DNA from: Streptomyces macrolidinus
GTDB taxonomy: Bacteria > Actinomycetota > Actinomycetes > Streptomycetales > Streptomycetaceae
Assembly (NCBI RefSeq): GCF_023887685.1
Contig: NZ_JAMWMR010000014.1
Span: 97,644-161,643 of the forward strand
DNA: 64,000 nucleotides
Direction of reading: 5' to 3'
Under the pieces are notes generated by a model. The model worked only from the letters and a program-made list of their open reading frames with translations. It did no database searches and was not told the DNA's origin. Numbering within the stretch: the first letter of the stretch is position 1; every line of letters begins with the position of its first letter. Positions 16,968 through 25,029 of the stretch are shown in pieces. The translations under genes were made by a program, and so were the position numbers.

Positions 16968-17855
16968 ATGACGGACGTGGCCGCCGAGCGGCTTTCCGCC
17001 CGCGAGACACTGGCGCGGCACTGCCGTGACCTCACCGAGAGGCGCTGGTTCGCCGTCACCGTCTTCACCCTGATCCTGGTGAACGCCGGGCTCCTCGGGC
17101 TGGAGACGTACAGCGGGGTGGCCGCGGAGTGGCACCACTGGTTACGTCTGGCCGAACACCTCTGTGTCGCCGCGTTCACCGTGGAGATCCTGCTGCGGCT
17201 CGCGGCCCACGCGGACCGCCCCGCGGACTTCTTCCGCGACCCGTGGAACCTGTTCGACCTCCTCGTCGTGGTGAGCGCGTTCCTGCCGCTGGTCCGCGAG
17301 AACACCACCGTCCTGCGGCTCCTGCGGCTGGCCCGCGTGCTGCGCACCGCCCGCTTCCTGCCCCAACTGCGCATCATCATGGTGGCCGTGGTCCGCAGCC
17401 TCCCCGGCACCCTGAGCTTCCTGCTGGTCGGGGCCCTGCTGCTGTATGTGTACGCCATGATCGGCTGGGTCTTCTTCGCCCGCGCCGACCCCGAGCACTA
17501 CGGCTCCATCGGCCGCGCGGTCCTCACCCTCTTCCTGCTGATGACCCTGGACGGCATCGGCGACGCCGTCCACGCCGGACTGGAGGTCTCGCGCTGGAGC
17601 ATCGTCTACTACGCCTCCTACGTCCTGCTCGCCTCCTTCGTCCTCGTCAACGTCCTGATCGGCGTCGTCATCACCTCCCTCGACGAGGCCCGAGACATGG
17701 AGCGCACACACCAACGCGCCCCCACCCAGCCGTCGTCGGCCCTGCGCGACCGCATCGCCACGGCCCGCCGCGCGCTGGACGACCTGGAACGCGAACTCGA
17801 CCTGGGGCGCCCGCCCGAATCCCGGCGGCCGAGGCAGGAACCTCCCCTTGTGTGA
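16968..17855 (+). CDS. One-domain voltage-gated-type ion channel protein
   Basis: A 295-aa ion-transport protein of the single-domain (NaChBac-like) superfamily with six predicted helices. The S4 voltage sensor is clear, with an arginine about every third residue (VLRLLRLARVLRTAR, about residues 108-125 of this start). The pore loop reads LFLLMTLDGIGDAV, where bacterial sodium channels have TLESW, so ion selectivity cannot be assumed. A C-terminal cytosolic helix (ALRDRIATARRALDDLEREL) may form a tetramerising coiled coil. ATG 16968 is chosen because of GGAGGG upstream (rather long spacing); ATG 16896 is possible. Confidence 0.83.
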   Translation: MTDVAAERLSARETLARHCRDLTERRWFAVTVFTLILVNAGLLGLETYSGVAAEWHHWLRLAEHLCVAAFTVEILLRLAAHADRPADFFRDPWNLFDLLVVVSAFLPLVRENTTVLRLLRLARVLRTARFLPQLRIIMVAVVRSLPGTLSFLLVGALLLYVYAMIGWVFFARADPEHYGSIGRAVLTLFLLMTLDGIGDAVHAGLEVSRWSIVYYASYVLLASFVLVNVLIGVVITSLDEARDMERTHQRAPTQPSSALRDRIATARRALDDLERELDLGRPPESRRPRQEPPLV

Positions 17856-17901
17856 CCCTTGCCCTGGTCAGCGGAGCGTGCGGGCTGGCAGGATCGCGCT
17901 C

Positions 17902-18900
17902 ATGCTCCAGGCACTCCCCCGTATCGGCAGGCGCCGCGCACTGCTCGGCTCCGTCGCCGTGTGCGCGGTCCTCGGACTGCTGCTGTGGTGGCTGCTGCCG
18001 ATCGGCCCGGACTCCCCGAGGGGCACGGTCACCTTCAGCACGGGCACCCCGACCGGCGTCTACCAGAAGTACGGCGTCCTACTGCGGACCGCGATCGACA
18101 AGGACCTGCCGGGGCTGGACGTACGGCTGCTGAACAGCGACGGATCGCAGGAGAACGTACGGCGCGTGGCCACGGGCAAGGCGGACTTCACGATCGCGGC
18201 GGCCGACGCGGTGGAGGCGTACATCCTGCAGGACGGGCCGGGCGCCGACCGGCTGCGCGGCTGCGCACGGCTGTACGACGACTATGTGCACCTGGTGGTG
18301 CCGCGCTCCTCGCCCGTGCAGTCCGTGGCCGACCTGAAGGGCCGTACGGTCGCCGTCGGGCCCGGCGGGTCGGGGGTGCGGCTGATCGCCGACCATGTGC
18401 TCGCGGCGGCCGGACTCGACCCGAAGACGGACATCACGCCCCACACCGCCGGGATCGGCACCATGCCCGCGCTGCTGAAGGAGGGCCGGATCGACGCGTT
18501 CTTCTGGTCGGGCGGACTGCCCACCGGCGCGATCACACAGCTCTCGCAGCAGTCCGGGGTCCGGCTGGTGCCGATCGGCAGCGACCTCGTGGCCAAGCTG
18601 CACGCGCAGGGCGGCGGCTCGCGGTACTACCGGGCCGCGGTGATGCCCGCCGACGCCTATCCCCCGGCCGAGAACGGCTCCTCGGTGCAGACCTTGGCCG
18701 TCGCGAACGTCCTCGTGACCCGCGCGGACATGGACGCGGACCTCACCGAGAAGCTCACCCGCACGGTGATCGACAGCCGTGACCGCATCGGCGCCCAGGT
18801 CCACGCGGCCCAACTGGTGGACCTGCGCTCGGCGATCTACACGGACCCGCTGGAACTGCACGAGGGGGCGCGGCGGTACTACCGGTCGGTCAAGCCCTAG
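17902..18900 (+). CDS. TAXI-family solute-binding protein, membrane-anchored, no TRAP permease nearby
   Basis: A 332-aa periplasmic-type binding protein of the TAXI family (TRAP-associated extracytoplasmic immunogenic). A single N-terminal membrane anchor (LLGSVAVCAVLGLLLWWLLP) precedes the binding fold, which has FSTGTPTGVYQKYG, LNSDGSQENVRRVATGKADF and VAVGPGGSGVRL as family landmarks. TAXI proteins in other bacteria feed TRAP transporters; no TRAP permease gene is in this window. Some glutamate-binding TAXI proteins are known and the gene abuts gluRK, so a sensing role for glutamate is conceivable, as inference only. Its last 11 bases overlap the end of the convergent gluK gene. Confidence 0.85.
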   Translation: MLQALPRIGRRRALLGSVAVCAVLGLLLWWLLPIGPDSPRGTVTFSTGTPTGVYQKYGVLLRTAIDKDLPGLDVRLLNSDGSQENVRRVATGKADFTIAAADAVEAYILQDGPGADRLRGCARLYDDYVHLVVPRSSPVQSVADLKGRTVAVGPGGSGVRLIADHVLAAAGLDPKTDITPHTAGIGTMPALLKEGRIDAFFWSGGLPTGAITQLSQQSGVRLVPIGSDLVAKLHAQGGGSRYYRAAVMPADAYPPAENGSSVQTLAVANVLVTRADMDADLTEKLTRTVIDSRDRIGAQVHAAQLVDLRSAIYTDPLELHEGARRYYRSVKP

Positions 18901-20326
18901 GTGTGTTTTCGGGGACGTTGGTGACACGCGGCGCCGTCCGCGGCACCGTCACCGTCACCTTCAGGCCGTGCGGCTCGTGGTGCGCGTACGCGATCGATCC
19001 GCCGCCCGCCGCCAGCAGCGCCCGCGAGATCGAAAGACCGAGCCCCGACCCCTTGATGTTCTGATGTGCCGGGCTGCGCCAGAACCGGTCGCCGACGCGG
19101 GCCAGTTCCTCCTCGCCGAGGCCCGGACCGCCGTCGGTGACCACCACCGTGGCCCTCTCGCCCGCCGCCTCCACCCGGACCTCGACACGCTCCCCCTCAG
19201 GCGTGAACTTCACCGCGTTGTCGATGACCGCGTCCAGCGCGCTGGACAGCGTGACCGGGTCGGCCCAGGCGGTGGTGGCCGGGCAACTCCCGGTCAGCCG
19301 TACGCCCTTGGCCCGCGCGCTCGGCTCCCAGGCCGCGACCCGCTCGGCGGCCAGCGCGCCGATGTCGGTGATCTGCAGGTCCGCCTCGGCGTGTTCGGCG
19401 AGCGCCAGGTCGAGCAGGTCGTCCAGGACCTCCGCCAGACGCTTGCCCTCCGTACGCACCGAGGCGATCTCCTCGTTGCCCTCGGGGAGTTCGAGAGCGA
19501 GCAGCTCGATACGCAGCAGCAGCGCGGACAGCGGGTTGCGCAACTGGTGGGAGGCGTCGGCCACGAAGGCGCGCTGCTGCTCCAACACGCTCTCGACGTT
19601 GTCCGCCATCTCGTTGAACGACCGGGCCAGGCGCCGGAGTTCGGGCGGTCCACCGGCCGCGGCGACCCGGGACTTCAGGCTGCCGGTCGCGATGTCGTGG
19701 GTGGTGGCGTCCAGGATCCGTACAGGCTTGAGCACCCAGCCGGTCAGCCGCAGCGCCGCCCCCACGGCGAGCAGCATCGCGGCGAACTCACCGGCCCCGA
19801 TGAGCAGCCAGCCGTGCAGGATCTGCGACCGCAGCCGCCCGGTGGGCGAGTCGGTGACGACGACGGCGACCACGTCACCGTCGCGGATGACCGGGGAGGC
19901 GACCACGAGTCCGCCACGCTGCCACGGCCAGACCTGCTCGGGGTCGTGGCTGCGGCGGCCGAGCAGGGCTTCGTTGAAGGCGTCGCGGCCCTCGCCCACC
20001 TTGGGCAGGTACCAGGTCTCGGGCGCGTTGGCCATCGGCAGGTCGTCGCGGTAGAAGACCCCGGCCCGGATGCCGTACACGCTGTAGTACATGGCGAGTT
20101 CCTTGCGCAGGGTCTCGCCGCGCTCGTCCGTGACGCCCACGCGGGAGCCGGTGGGACGGTCGGTGACGAACTGCGCGAGCGCCGCGAAGCGCGCGGTGTC
20201 GTCGATCCGGTCGACCACGACGCGCTGCTGCTCGGCCGCCGCGAGGCTCACGGCGAGCGGGACGCCGAGCGCCAGCAGCACGGCCGCCATGAGGACGATG
20301 AGCAGCGGCAGCAGTCGTGCGCGCAC
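18890..20326 (-). CDS. gluK: Sensor histidine kinase GluK
   Basis: Membrane histidine kinase of 478 aa paired with GluR. It has an N-terminal membrane helix (LLPLLIVLMAAVLLALG), an extracellular sensor stretch (about 30-165), a second helix (LIGAGEFAAMLLAVGAALRL), a HAMP region, the H-box FVADASHQLRNPLSALLLR, and an ATPase domain with N-box AVIDNAVKFT, GGPGLGEEEL and GLGLSISRALL. In S. coelicolor the homologous pair next to gluABCD responds to extracellular glutamate, which is the basis of the name. Start is GTG at 20326, nine bases after the gluR stop, so the two form one operon. Confidence 0.88.
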   Translation of the reverse strand: MRARLLPLLIVLMAAVLLALGVPLAVSLAAAEQQRVVVDRIDDTARFAALAQFVTDRPTGSRVGVTDERGETLRKELAMYYSVYGIRAGVFYRDDLPMANAPETWYLPKVGEGRDAFNEALLGRRSHDPEQVWPWQRGGLVVASPVIRDGDVVAVVVTDSPTGRLRSQILHGWLLIGAGEFAAMLLAVGAALRLTGWVLKPVRILDATTHDIATGSLKSRVAAAGGPPELRRLARSFNEMADNVESVLEQQRAFVADASHQLRNPLSALLLRIELLALELPEGNEEIASVRTEGKRLAEVLDDLLDLALAEHAEADLQITDIGALAAERVAAWEPSARAKGVRLTGSCPATTAWADPVTLSSALDAVIDNAVKFTPEGERVEVRVEAAGERATVVVTDGGPGLGEEELARVGDRFWRSPAHQNIKGSGLGLSISRALLAAGGGSIAYAHHEPHGLKVTVTVPRTAPRVTNVPENTPRA

Positions 20327-20335
20327 GCGGACCCG

Positions 20336-21022
20336 CTAGGCGGCCGGGGCGACGAGCCGGTACCCGACGCCCCGCACGGTCTCGATCAGCGCGGGCATCC
20401 GCAGCTTGGAGCGCAGGGAGGCGACATGCACCTCCAGGGTGCGCCCGGTCCCCTCCCAACTGGTGCGCCACACCTCGCTGATGATCTGCTCCCGGCGGAA
20501 GACCACCCCGGGGCGCTGGGCCAGCAGGGCGAGCAGGTCGAACTCCTTGCGGGTCAACTGGACCGGCGCGCCCTCCACGCTGACCTGGCGGGTGGGCAGT
20601 TCGATGCGTACGGGGCCGAGGTGCAGCGCGGTGCGGGTGGCGCCCGTGTCGTCCTGGTGCGGGATGCGGCGGCTGACGGCGTGGATCCGCGCGAGCAGTT
20701 CCCCGGTGTCGTACGGCTTGACCACGTAGTCGTCGGCGCCGAGGTTGAGGCCGTGGATGCGGGAGCGGACGTCGGCGCGCGCGGTGACCATGATGACCGG
20801 GGTGCTGGTGCGCTTGCGGATCTTGCCGCACACCTCGTACCCGTCCTGGTCGGGCAGGCCGAGGTCGAGCAGGACGACACCGAAGCAGGTGCCCTCGGGG
20901 ACCAGCGCCTGGAGCGCCTCCTCGCCGCTGCGGGCATGGGTGACGTCGAAGCCGTGCCGGGACAGGATCGCGGACAGGGCGGCGGCGACATGGTTGTCGT
21001 CCTCGACGAGAAGCAGTCTCAT
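20336..21022 (-). CDS. gluR: OmpR-family response regulator GluR
   Basis: A 228-aa regulator with receiver domain MRLLLVEDDNHVAAALSAIL, phosphoacceptor in VVLLDLGLPDQDG, and an OmpR-type winged helix (VQLTRKEFDLLALLAQRPG, then VHVASLRSKLR, GVGYRL). It is the partner of GluK and is transcribed divergently from the glutamate importer genes that it is expected to activate. A matching OmpR-type direct repeat lies upstream of gluA (21365-21382). ATG at 21022. Between it and gluA lies the 23-bp tandem repeat array. Confidence 0.9.
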   Translation of the reverse strand: MRLLLVEDDNHVAAALSAILSRHGFDVTHARSGEEALQALVPEGTCFGVVLLDLGLPDQDGYEVCGKIRKRTSTPVIMVTARADVRSRIHGLNLGADDYVVKPYDTGELLARIHAVSRRIPHQDDTGATRTALHLGPVRIELPTRQVSVEGAPVQLTRKEFDLLALLAQRPGVVFRREQIISEVWRTSWEGTGRTLEVHVASLRSKLRMPALIETVRGVGYRLVAPAA

Positions 21023-21071
21023 GCCCGGCCTCCTGTTCGTTCTGCCCTGTCACTTGCGTTCCGCGCTGCCC

Positions 21072-21209
21072 CCGCGAGGCGTCCTGTGCCGTCGCTGCGG
21101 GACGTCCCGCGTCGTCACCGCGAGGCGTCCCGCACTGTCACCGCGAGACGTCCCGCACTGTCATCGCCAGGCGTCCCGCGCTCTCACCGTCAGGCGTCCT
21201 GCGAGCGAA
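21072..21209. repeat. Six tandem 23-bp repeats between gluR and gluA
   Basis: Six contiguous 23-bp units start at 21072, 21095, 21118, 21141, 21164 and 21187. Units 3 and 4 (21118-21163) differ at one base. The second unit contains the perfect 14-bp palindrome GCGGGACGTCCCGC (21098-21111), and the others carry near versions. There are no spacers, so this is not a CRISPR. It could be a minisatellite or a set of protein sites in the shared promoter region. Confidence 0.85.
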
Positions 21210-21364
21210 CGCGAGCACACGCGCGCGTGCACCATGGCAGTGACGCCGATGAACACGGGCCCCGTCAAGGGTTTTCCGGTTGCAAACGTCTTTCCGTTAT
21301 CCAGCCGGTACGCCGCCTCGCGCACCGGATACCCCAAGTGTCCGGCCGCTACCGGATTGTGATG

Positions 21365-21387
21365 CTCAGATCTCCCTCAGATGTAAT
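21365..21387 (+). promoter_or_regulatory. Candidate GluR direct repeat and gluA promoter
   Basis: The heptamer CTCAGAT occurs at 21365-21371 and 21376-21382, an 11-bp period, which is the geometry of OmpR-family binding sites. It ends at TGTAAT (21382-21387), a plausible -10 box with no good -35, as expected for an activator-dependent promoter. Start of transcription would be about 55 bases before gluA. The assignment to GluR is inference. Confidence 0.5.
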
Positions 21388-21449
21388 GACGCAGGTCGCA
21401 CGGCTTACTACTGTCCTCCGAAACCGAGTGAGGACGGAGCCAGCCAGCA

Positions 21450-22226
21450 ATGACCGAAGCATCAATGGTCAAGGAGTCGGTGTCCGCGACCGACGAACTG
21501 GTCGCCCTGAAGAGTGTCAACAAGCACTTCGGCGCGTTGCACGTGCTCCAGGACATCGACTTGACCATCGCCCGCGGCGAGGTCGTCGTGGTCATCGGAC
21601 CCTCAGGGTCGGGCAAGTCCACCCTGTGCCGCACCATCAACCGCCTGGAGACGATAGATTCCGGCGAGATCCTGATCGACGGCAAGCCGCTGCCCCAGGA
21701 GGGCAAGGAGCTGGCCCGGCTGCGTGCCGACGTCGGCATGGTCTTCCAGTCCTTCAACCTCTTCGCGCACAAGACGGTGCTCGAGAACGTGATGCTGGGG
21801 CAGATCAAGGTCCGCAAGGCCGACAAGCAGGTGGCCGAGGAGAAGGCGCGGACCCTGCTGGACCGGGTCGGCGTCGGCACCCAGGCCGACAAGTACCCCG
21901 CACAGTTGTCCGGTGGCCAGCAGCAGCGCGTGGCGATCGCCCGTGCGCTGGCGATGGACCCCAAGGTCATCCTGTTCGACGAGCCGACGTCGGCTCTGGA
22001 CCCGGAGATGATCAACGAGGTCCTCGAGGTCATGCAGCAGCTCGCCAGGGACGGCATGACCATGGTCGTCGTCACCCATGAGATGGGCTTCGCCCGGTCG
22101 GCCGCCAACCGAGTGGTGTTCATGGCCGACGGCCGCATCGTCGAAGAGGCGGCGCCGGAACAGTTCTTCAGCAACCCGCGCAGCGACCGGGCGAAGGACT
22201 TCCTGTCGAAGATCCTGCACCACTGA
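21450..22226 (+). CDS. gluA: Glutamate ABC transporter ATP-binding protein GluA
   Basis: ATPase of a polar amino acid importer (PAAT family), 258 aa. It has Walker A GPSGSGKST (about 50-58), Q-loop region MVFQSFNLFAHKTV, the signature LSGGQQQRVAIARALA (about 152) and Walker B VILFDEPTSALDPE, followed by the switch His in VVVTHEMGFA. It energises uptake by the GluC/GluD permeases of glutamate caught by GluB. The ATG at 21450 has a GGACGGAG upstream; a second in-frame ATG five codons later is possible. Its stop codon begins a heptanucleotide repeat. Confidence 0.95.
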   Translation: MTEASMVKESVSATDELVALKSVNKHFGALHVLQDIDLTIARGEVVVVIGPSGSGKSTLCRTINRLETIDSGEILIDGKPLPQEGKELARLRADVGMVFQSFNLFAHKTVLENVMLGQIKVRKADKQVAEEKARTLLDRVGVGTQADKYPAQLSGGQQQRVAIARALAMDPKVILFDEPTSALDPEMINEVLEVMQQLARDGMTMVVVTHEMGFARSAANRVVFMADGRIVEEAAPEQFFSNPRSDRAKDFLSKILHH

Positions 22227-22265
22227 CGCCTGACAACTGACGCCTGACGCCTGACGCCTGACATA
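22224..22265. repeat. Heptanucleotide TGACGCC repeat after gluA
   Basis: Six 7-bp units, four of them exactly TGACGCC, begin at the gluA stop codon. Because each unit holds TGA and 7 is not a multiple of 3, stops occur in all frames across the array. The same word appears after the protease at 2352-2458. Confidence 0.75.
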
Positions 22266-22386
22266 CGTCACCGCCGCCACCGGCGATCCACGTCACCGGC
22301 CGCCGACGGTCCGTCTCCCCGGACCGCCGGCGGCCCGCTTCACGGACCCCGGTCCGCATCTCTTCACCACGCAAAGGATGTTCACC

Positions 22387-23220
22387 ATGAAGCTCCGCAA
22401 GGTCACCGCGGCCACGGCCGTCGTTCTCGCCCTCGCCACCGCCCTCACCGCCTGCGGCTCGGACGACAAGAGCGACGGCGGTTCCTCCGGCGGCAAGACG
22501 ATCAAGATCGGCATCAAGTTCGACCAGCCCGGTCTCGGTCAGAAGACGCCGAACGGTTACACCGGCTTCGACGTGGACGTCGCCACGTACGTCGCCAAGC
22601 AGCTCGGTTACGACAAGGACCACATCGAGTGGAAGGAGTCGAAGAGCGCCGACCGCGAAACCATGCTCCAGCGCGGCGACGTCGACTTCATCGCGGCCAC
22701 GTACTCGATCACCCCGGAGCGCGAGGCGAAGGTCGACTTCGCCGGCCCGTACCTGCTCGCCCACCAGGACGTGCTGCTGCGTGCCGACGAGAAGGGCATC
22801 GGCGAGCCCAAGGACCTGAACTCGAAGAAGCTGTGCTCGGTGACGGGCTCGACCTCGGCGCAGAACGTCCACGACAAGCTGGCCCCGAAGGCCAACCTCA
22901 AGGAGTACCCGACGTACTCGGCGTGTCTGACGGGTCTGCAGAACAAGGCCATCGACGCGCTCACCACCGACGACTCGATCCTCGCCGGTTACGCCTCGCA
23001 GGCCGCCTTCAAGGGCAAGTTCAAGCTCGGCGGCTTCAAGATGACCAACGAAAACTACGGCATCGGCGTCAAGAAGGGCAGCGACCTCAAGGCGAAGATC
23101 AACTCCGCCCTGGAGAAGATGGTCTCGGACGGTTCGTGGCAGAAGGCCGTGGACGCGAACTTCGGTCCCGCGAACTACAAGAACGAGCCCGCGCCGAAGA
23201 TCGGCAACATCGTCAAGTAA
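22387..23220 (+). CDS. gluB: Glutamate-binding lipoprotein GluB
   Basis: Extracellular solute-binding protein (SBP family 3), 277 aa. The signal peptide ends with lipobox LTAC, so it is tethered to the outer face of the membrane. The mature part has a Ser/Gly linker, then TIKIGIKFDQPGLG, GYTGFDVDVATYVAKQLGY and VDFIAATYSITPEREAKVDF, the usual family 3 blocks. ATG at 22387 is chosen over the in-frame ATG at 22378 because AAAGGA is eight bases before it. A strong hairpin follows the gene, which may protect its message relative to the permease part. Confidence 0.94.
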   Translation: MKLRKVTAATAVVLALATALTACGSDDKSDGGSSGGKTIKIGIKFDQPGLGQKTPNGYTGFDVDVATYVAKQLGYDKDHIEWKESKSADRETMLQRGDVDFIAATYSITPEREAKVDFAGPYLLAHQDVLLRADEKGIGEPKDLNSKKLCSVTGSTSAQNVHDKLAPKANLKEYPTYSACLTGLQNKAIDALTTDDSILAGYASQAAFKGKFKLGGFKMTNENYGIGVKKGSDLKAKINSALEKMVSDGSWQKAVDANFGPANYKNEPAPKIGNIVK

Positions 23221-23235
23221 TCCAGGCCCGACAGC

Positions 23236-23265
23236 GTGCGCCGCCCCGCGACCGGGGCGGCGCAC
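23236..23265 (+). other. Intercistronic hairpin between gluB and gluC
   Basis: Perfect 12-bp GC stem (GTGCGCCGCCCC with its complement) and a six-base loop, 15 bp after the gluB stop and 35 bp before gluC. It may act as a partial terminator or as a 3' mRNA stabiliser giving more binding protein than permease. Confidence 0.75.
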
Positions 23266-23300
23266 CGGAGCCTGTCCGACACGCGGAAGCGCGGGACCTC

Positions 23301-23966
23301 ATGTTCGACTTTCTTGATCACTACGACCTGTTGGGAGCGTTCTGGACGACGGTGCAGCTCACCGTCATCTCCGCGATCGGCTCCCTGATCTGGGGCACGG
23401 TGCTGGCCGCCATGCGGGTCGGCCCGGTGCCGGTGATGCGCGGCTTCGGGACCGCGTACGTGAACATCGTGCGCAACACTCCACTGACCGTGATCATCCT
23501 GTTCAGCTCGCTGGGCCTCAACGACACCCTCGGCATCAGCCTCGGCGCGACCGACTTCAAGGTCATCGGCTTCCGGCTCGCCGTGCTCGGACTGACCGCC
23601 TACACCTCGGCGTTCGTGTGCGAGGCGCTGCGGGCAGGCATCAACACCGTGCCCGTCGGACAGGCGGAGGCGGCCCGTGCGCTGGGGCTGAGCTTCGTCC
23701 AGGTCCTCACCCTGGTGGTGCTGCCGCAGGCGTTCCGCGCGGTCGTGGGCCCGCTGACGAACGTCCTGATCGCGCTCACCAAGAACACCACGGTGGCCGC
23801 GGCGATCGGTGTCGCCGAAGCGGCCCTGCTGATGAAGCAGATGATCGAGAACGAGGCCCAACTGCTGCTGATCTCCGCGGTGATCGCCTTCGGGTTCGTG
23901 TGTCTGACGCTGCCGACCGGCCTGATCCTCGGCTGGGTGGGCAAGAAGGTGGCGGTGAAGCGATGA
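23301..23966 (+). CDS. gluC: Glutamate ABC transporter permease GluC
   Basis: Inner-membrane permease of the His/Glu/Gln/Arg type, 221 aa with about five helices. It starts MFDFLDHYDLLGAFWTTVQL and has the EAA loop with EAARALGLSFVQVLTLVVLPQA, which contacts GluA. It forms the channel with GluD. The start at 23301 is the first ATG before the conserved helix; its ribosome site is weak (only GCGGGA). The stop overlaps the gluD start by four bases. Confidence 0.92.
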   Translation: MFDFLDHYDLLGAFWTTVQLTVISAIGSLIWGTVLAAMRVGPVPVMRGFGTAYVNIVRNTPLTVIILFSSLGLNDTLGISLGATDFKVIGFRLAVLGLTAYTSAFVCEALRAGINTVPVGQAEAARALGLSFVQVLTLVVLPQAFRAVVGPLTNVLIALTKNTTVAAAIGVAEAALLMKQMIENEAQLLLISAVIAFGFVCLTLPTGLILGWVGKKVAVKR

Positions 23967-24847
23967 GTTCCGTCCTCTACGACGCCCAGGGTCCCCGGGC
24001 CAAGCGGCGCAACATCCTCTACACGGTGGGCTTCCTGCTCGTCATGGCCGCCGTGCTGTGGTGGGTGATCAGCGGTCTCAACGACAAGGACCAGCTCGCC
24101 TGGGAGAAGTGGAAGCCGTTCCTCGGCGGCACCGAGGCGTGGTCGACGTACATCTGGCCGGGCCTGAAGAACACCCTCGAGGCGGCGGCCCTGTCGATGA
24201 TCATCGCGCTGCCGCTCGGCGCGGTCCTCGGCATCGCCCGGCTCTCGGAGCACGCCTGGGTGCGCGTTCCCGTCGCGATCGTGGTCGAGTTCTTCCGGGC
24301 CATCCCGGTGCTCGTCCTCATGATCTTCGGCCTCGCACTGTTCGCCGAGTACACCACCGTCGGTTCGGACGACCGTCCGCTGTACGCCGTGGTCACGGGC
24401 CTGGTCCTCTACAACGCCTCGGTCCTCGCGGAGATCGTCCGGGCGGGCATCCAGTCCCTGCCGAAGGGCCAGGGCGAGGCCGCGCTGGCGATCGGTCTGC
24501 GCAAGAACCAGGTGATGCGGTTCATCCTGCTGCCGCAGGCGGTCACGGCGATGCTGCCCGCGATCATCAGCCAGCTCGTGGTGATCGTGAAGGACACGGC
24601 GCTCGGTGGCGCGGTCCTCACCTTCCCCGACCTGCTGGCCGCCGTCTCGCCGATGAGCTCGTACTACGGCGCCAACACCATCGCCAGCTTCACGATCGTG
24701 GCGATCGTCTTCATCGCCATCAACTTCTCGCTCACGAGCTTCGCGAGCTGGCTGGAGAAGCGGCTGCGCCGGGGCAAGAAGTCGACCGGGGCGGTGCTGC
24801 CCGCGGCGGCGGTCGCGGGGGCCGACTCGACCGGGGCGTCCGCCTGA
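23963..24847 (+). CDS. gluD: Glutamate ABC transporter permease GluD
   Basis: Second permease of the importer, 294 aa. It has a cytosolic N-terminus, a first helix (ILYTVGFLLVMAAVLWWVI), the domain beginning YIWPGLKNTLEAAALSMII, and the EAA loop GQGEAALAIGLRKNQVMRFILLPQA. The C-terminus is basic then alanine rich. Translation is coupled to gluC by an ATGA overlap. It is the last gene of the gluABCD operon, followed by a clean terminator. Confidence 0.93.
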   Translation: MSSVLYDAQGPRAKRRNILYTVGFLLVMAAVLWWVISGLNDKDQLAWEKWKPFLGGTEAWSTYIWPGLKNTLEAAALSMIIALPLGAVLGIARLSEHAWVRVPVAIVVEFFRAIPVLVLMIFGLALFAEYTTVGSDDRPLYAVVTGLVLYNASVLAEIVRAGIQSLPKGQGEAALAIGLRKNQVMRFILLPQAVTAMLPAIISQLVVIVKDTALGGAVLTFPDLLAAVSPMSSYYGANTIASFTIVAIVFIAINFSLTSFASWLEKRLRRGKKSTGAVLPAAAVAGADSTGASA

Positions 24848-24873
24848 CGACGGCTCAATCCTGTTGCTCTACA

Positions 24874-24901
24874 GGGGCGGTGGCGTACCAGCCACCGCCC
24901 C
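24874..24901 (+). terminator. Terminator of the gluABCD operon
   Basis: Perfect 11-bp stem GGGGCGGTGGC / GCCACCGCCCC with a six-base loop, 26 bp after gluD. Confidence 0.85.
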
Positions 24902-25029
24902 CGTCGCTTGACGCGGACAGCGGCAGTGGGTTGCATACGTTCTGTGATCGTGCACCCCGCTCCAACTGGTTGTTCCGTTGTGTTCCTCGTGTTCCTCATG
25001 ATGTCGCTCAGGGCGGGGGGCGCCGCGCC

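Noticed and set aside
14772..17138. A 788-codon minus-strand frame that could be read as a missing histidine kinase
   Set aside because: It lies over the antiporter and channel genes, has repetitive Arg/Asp/Gln composition and no H-box or ATPase motifs.
21072..21209. Possible CRISPR array
   Set aside because: Units are contiguous with no unique spacers, only 23 bp long, and no cas genes are in the window.
18779..22081. An 1,100-codon open frame on the plus strand
   Set aside because: It runs across gluK and gluR in antisense and through the start of gluA out of frame. No family features and no ribosome site.
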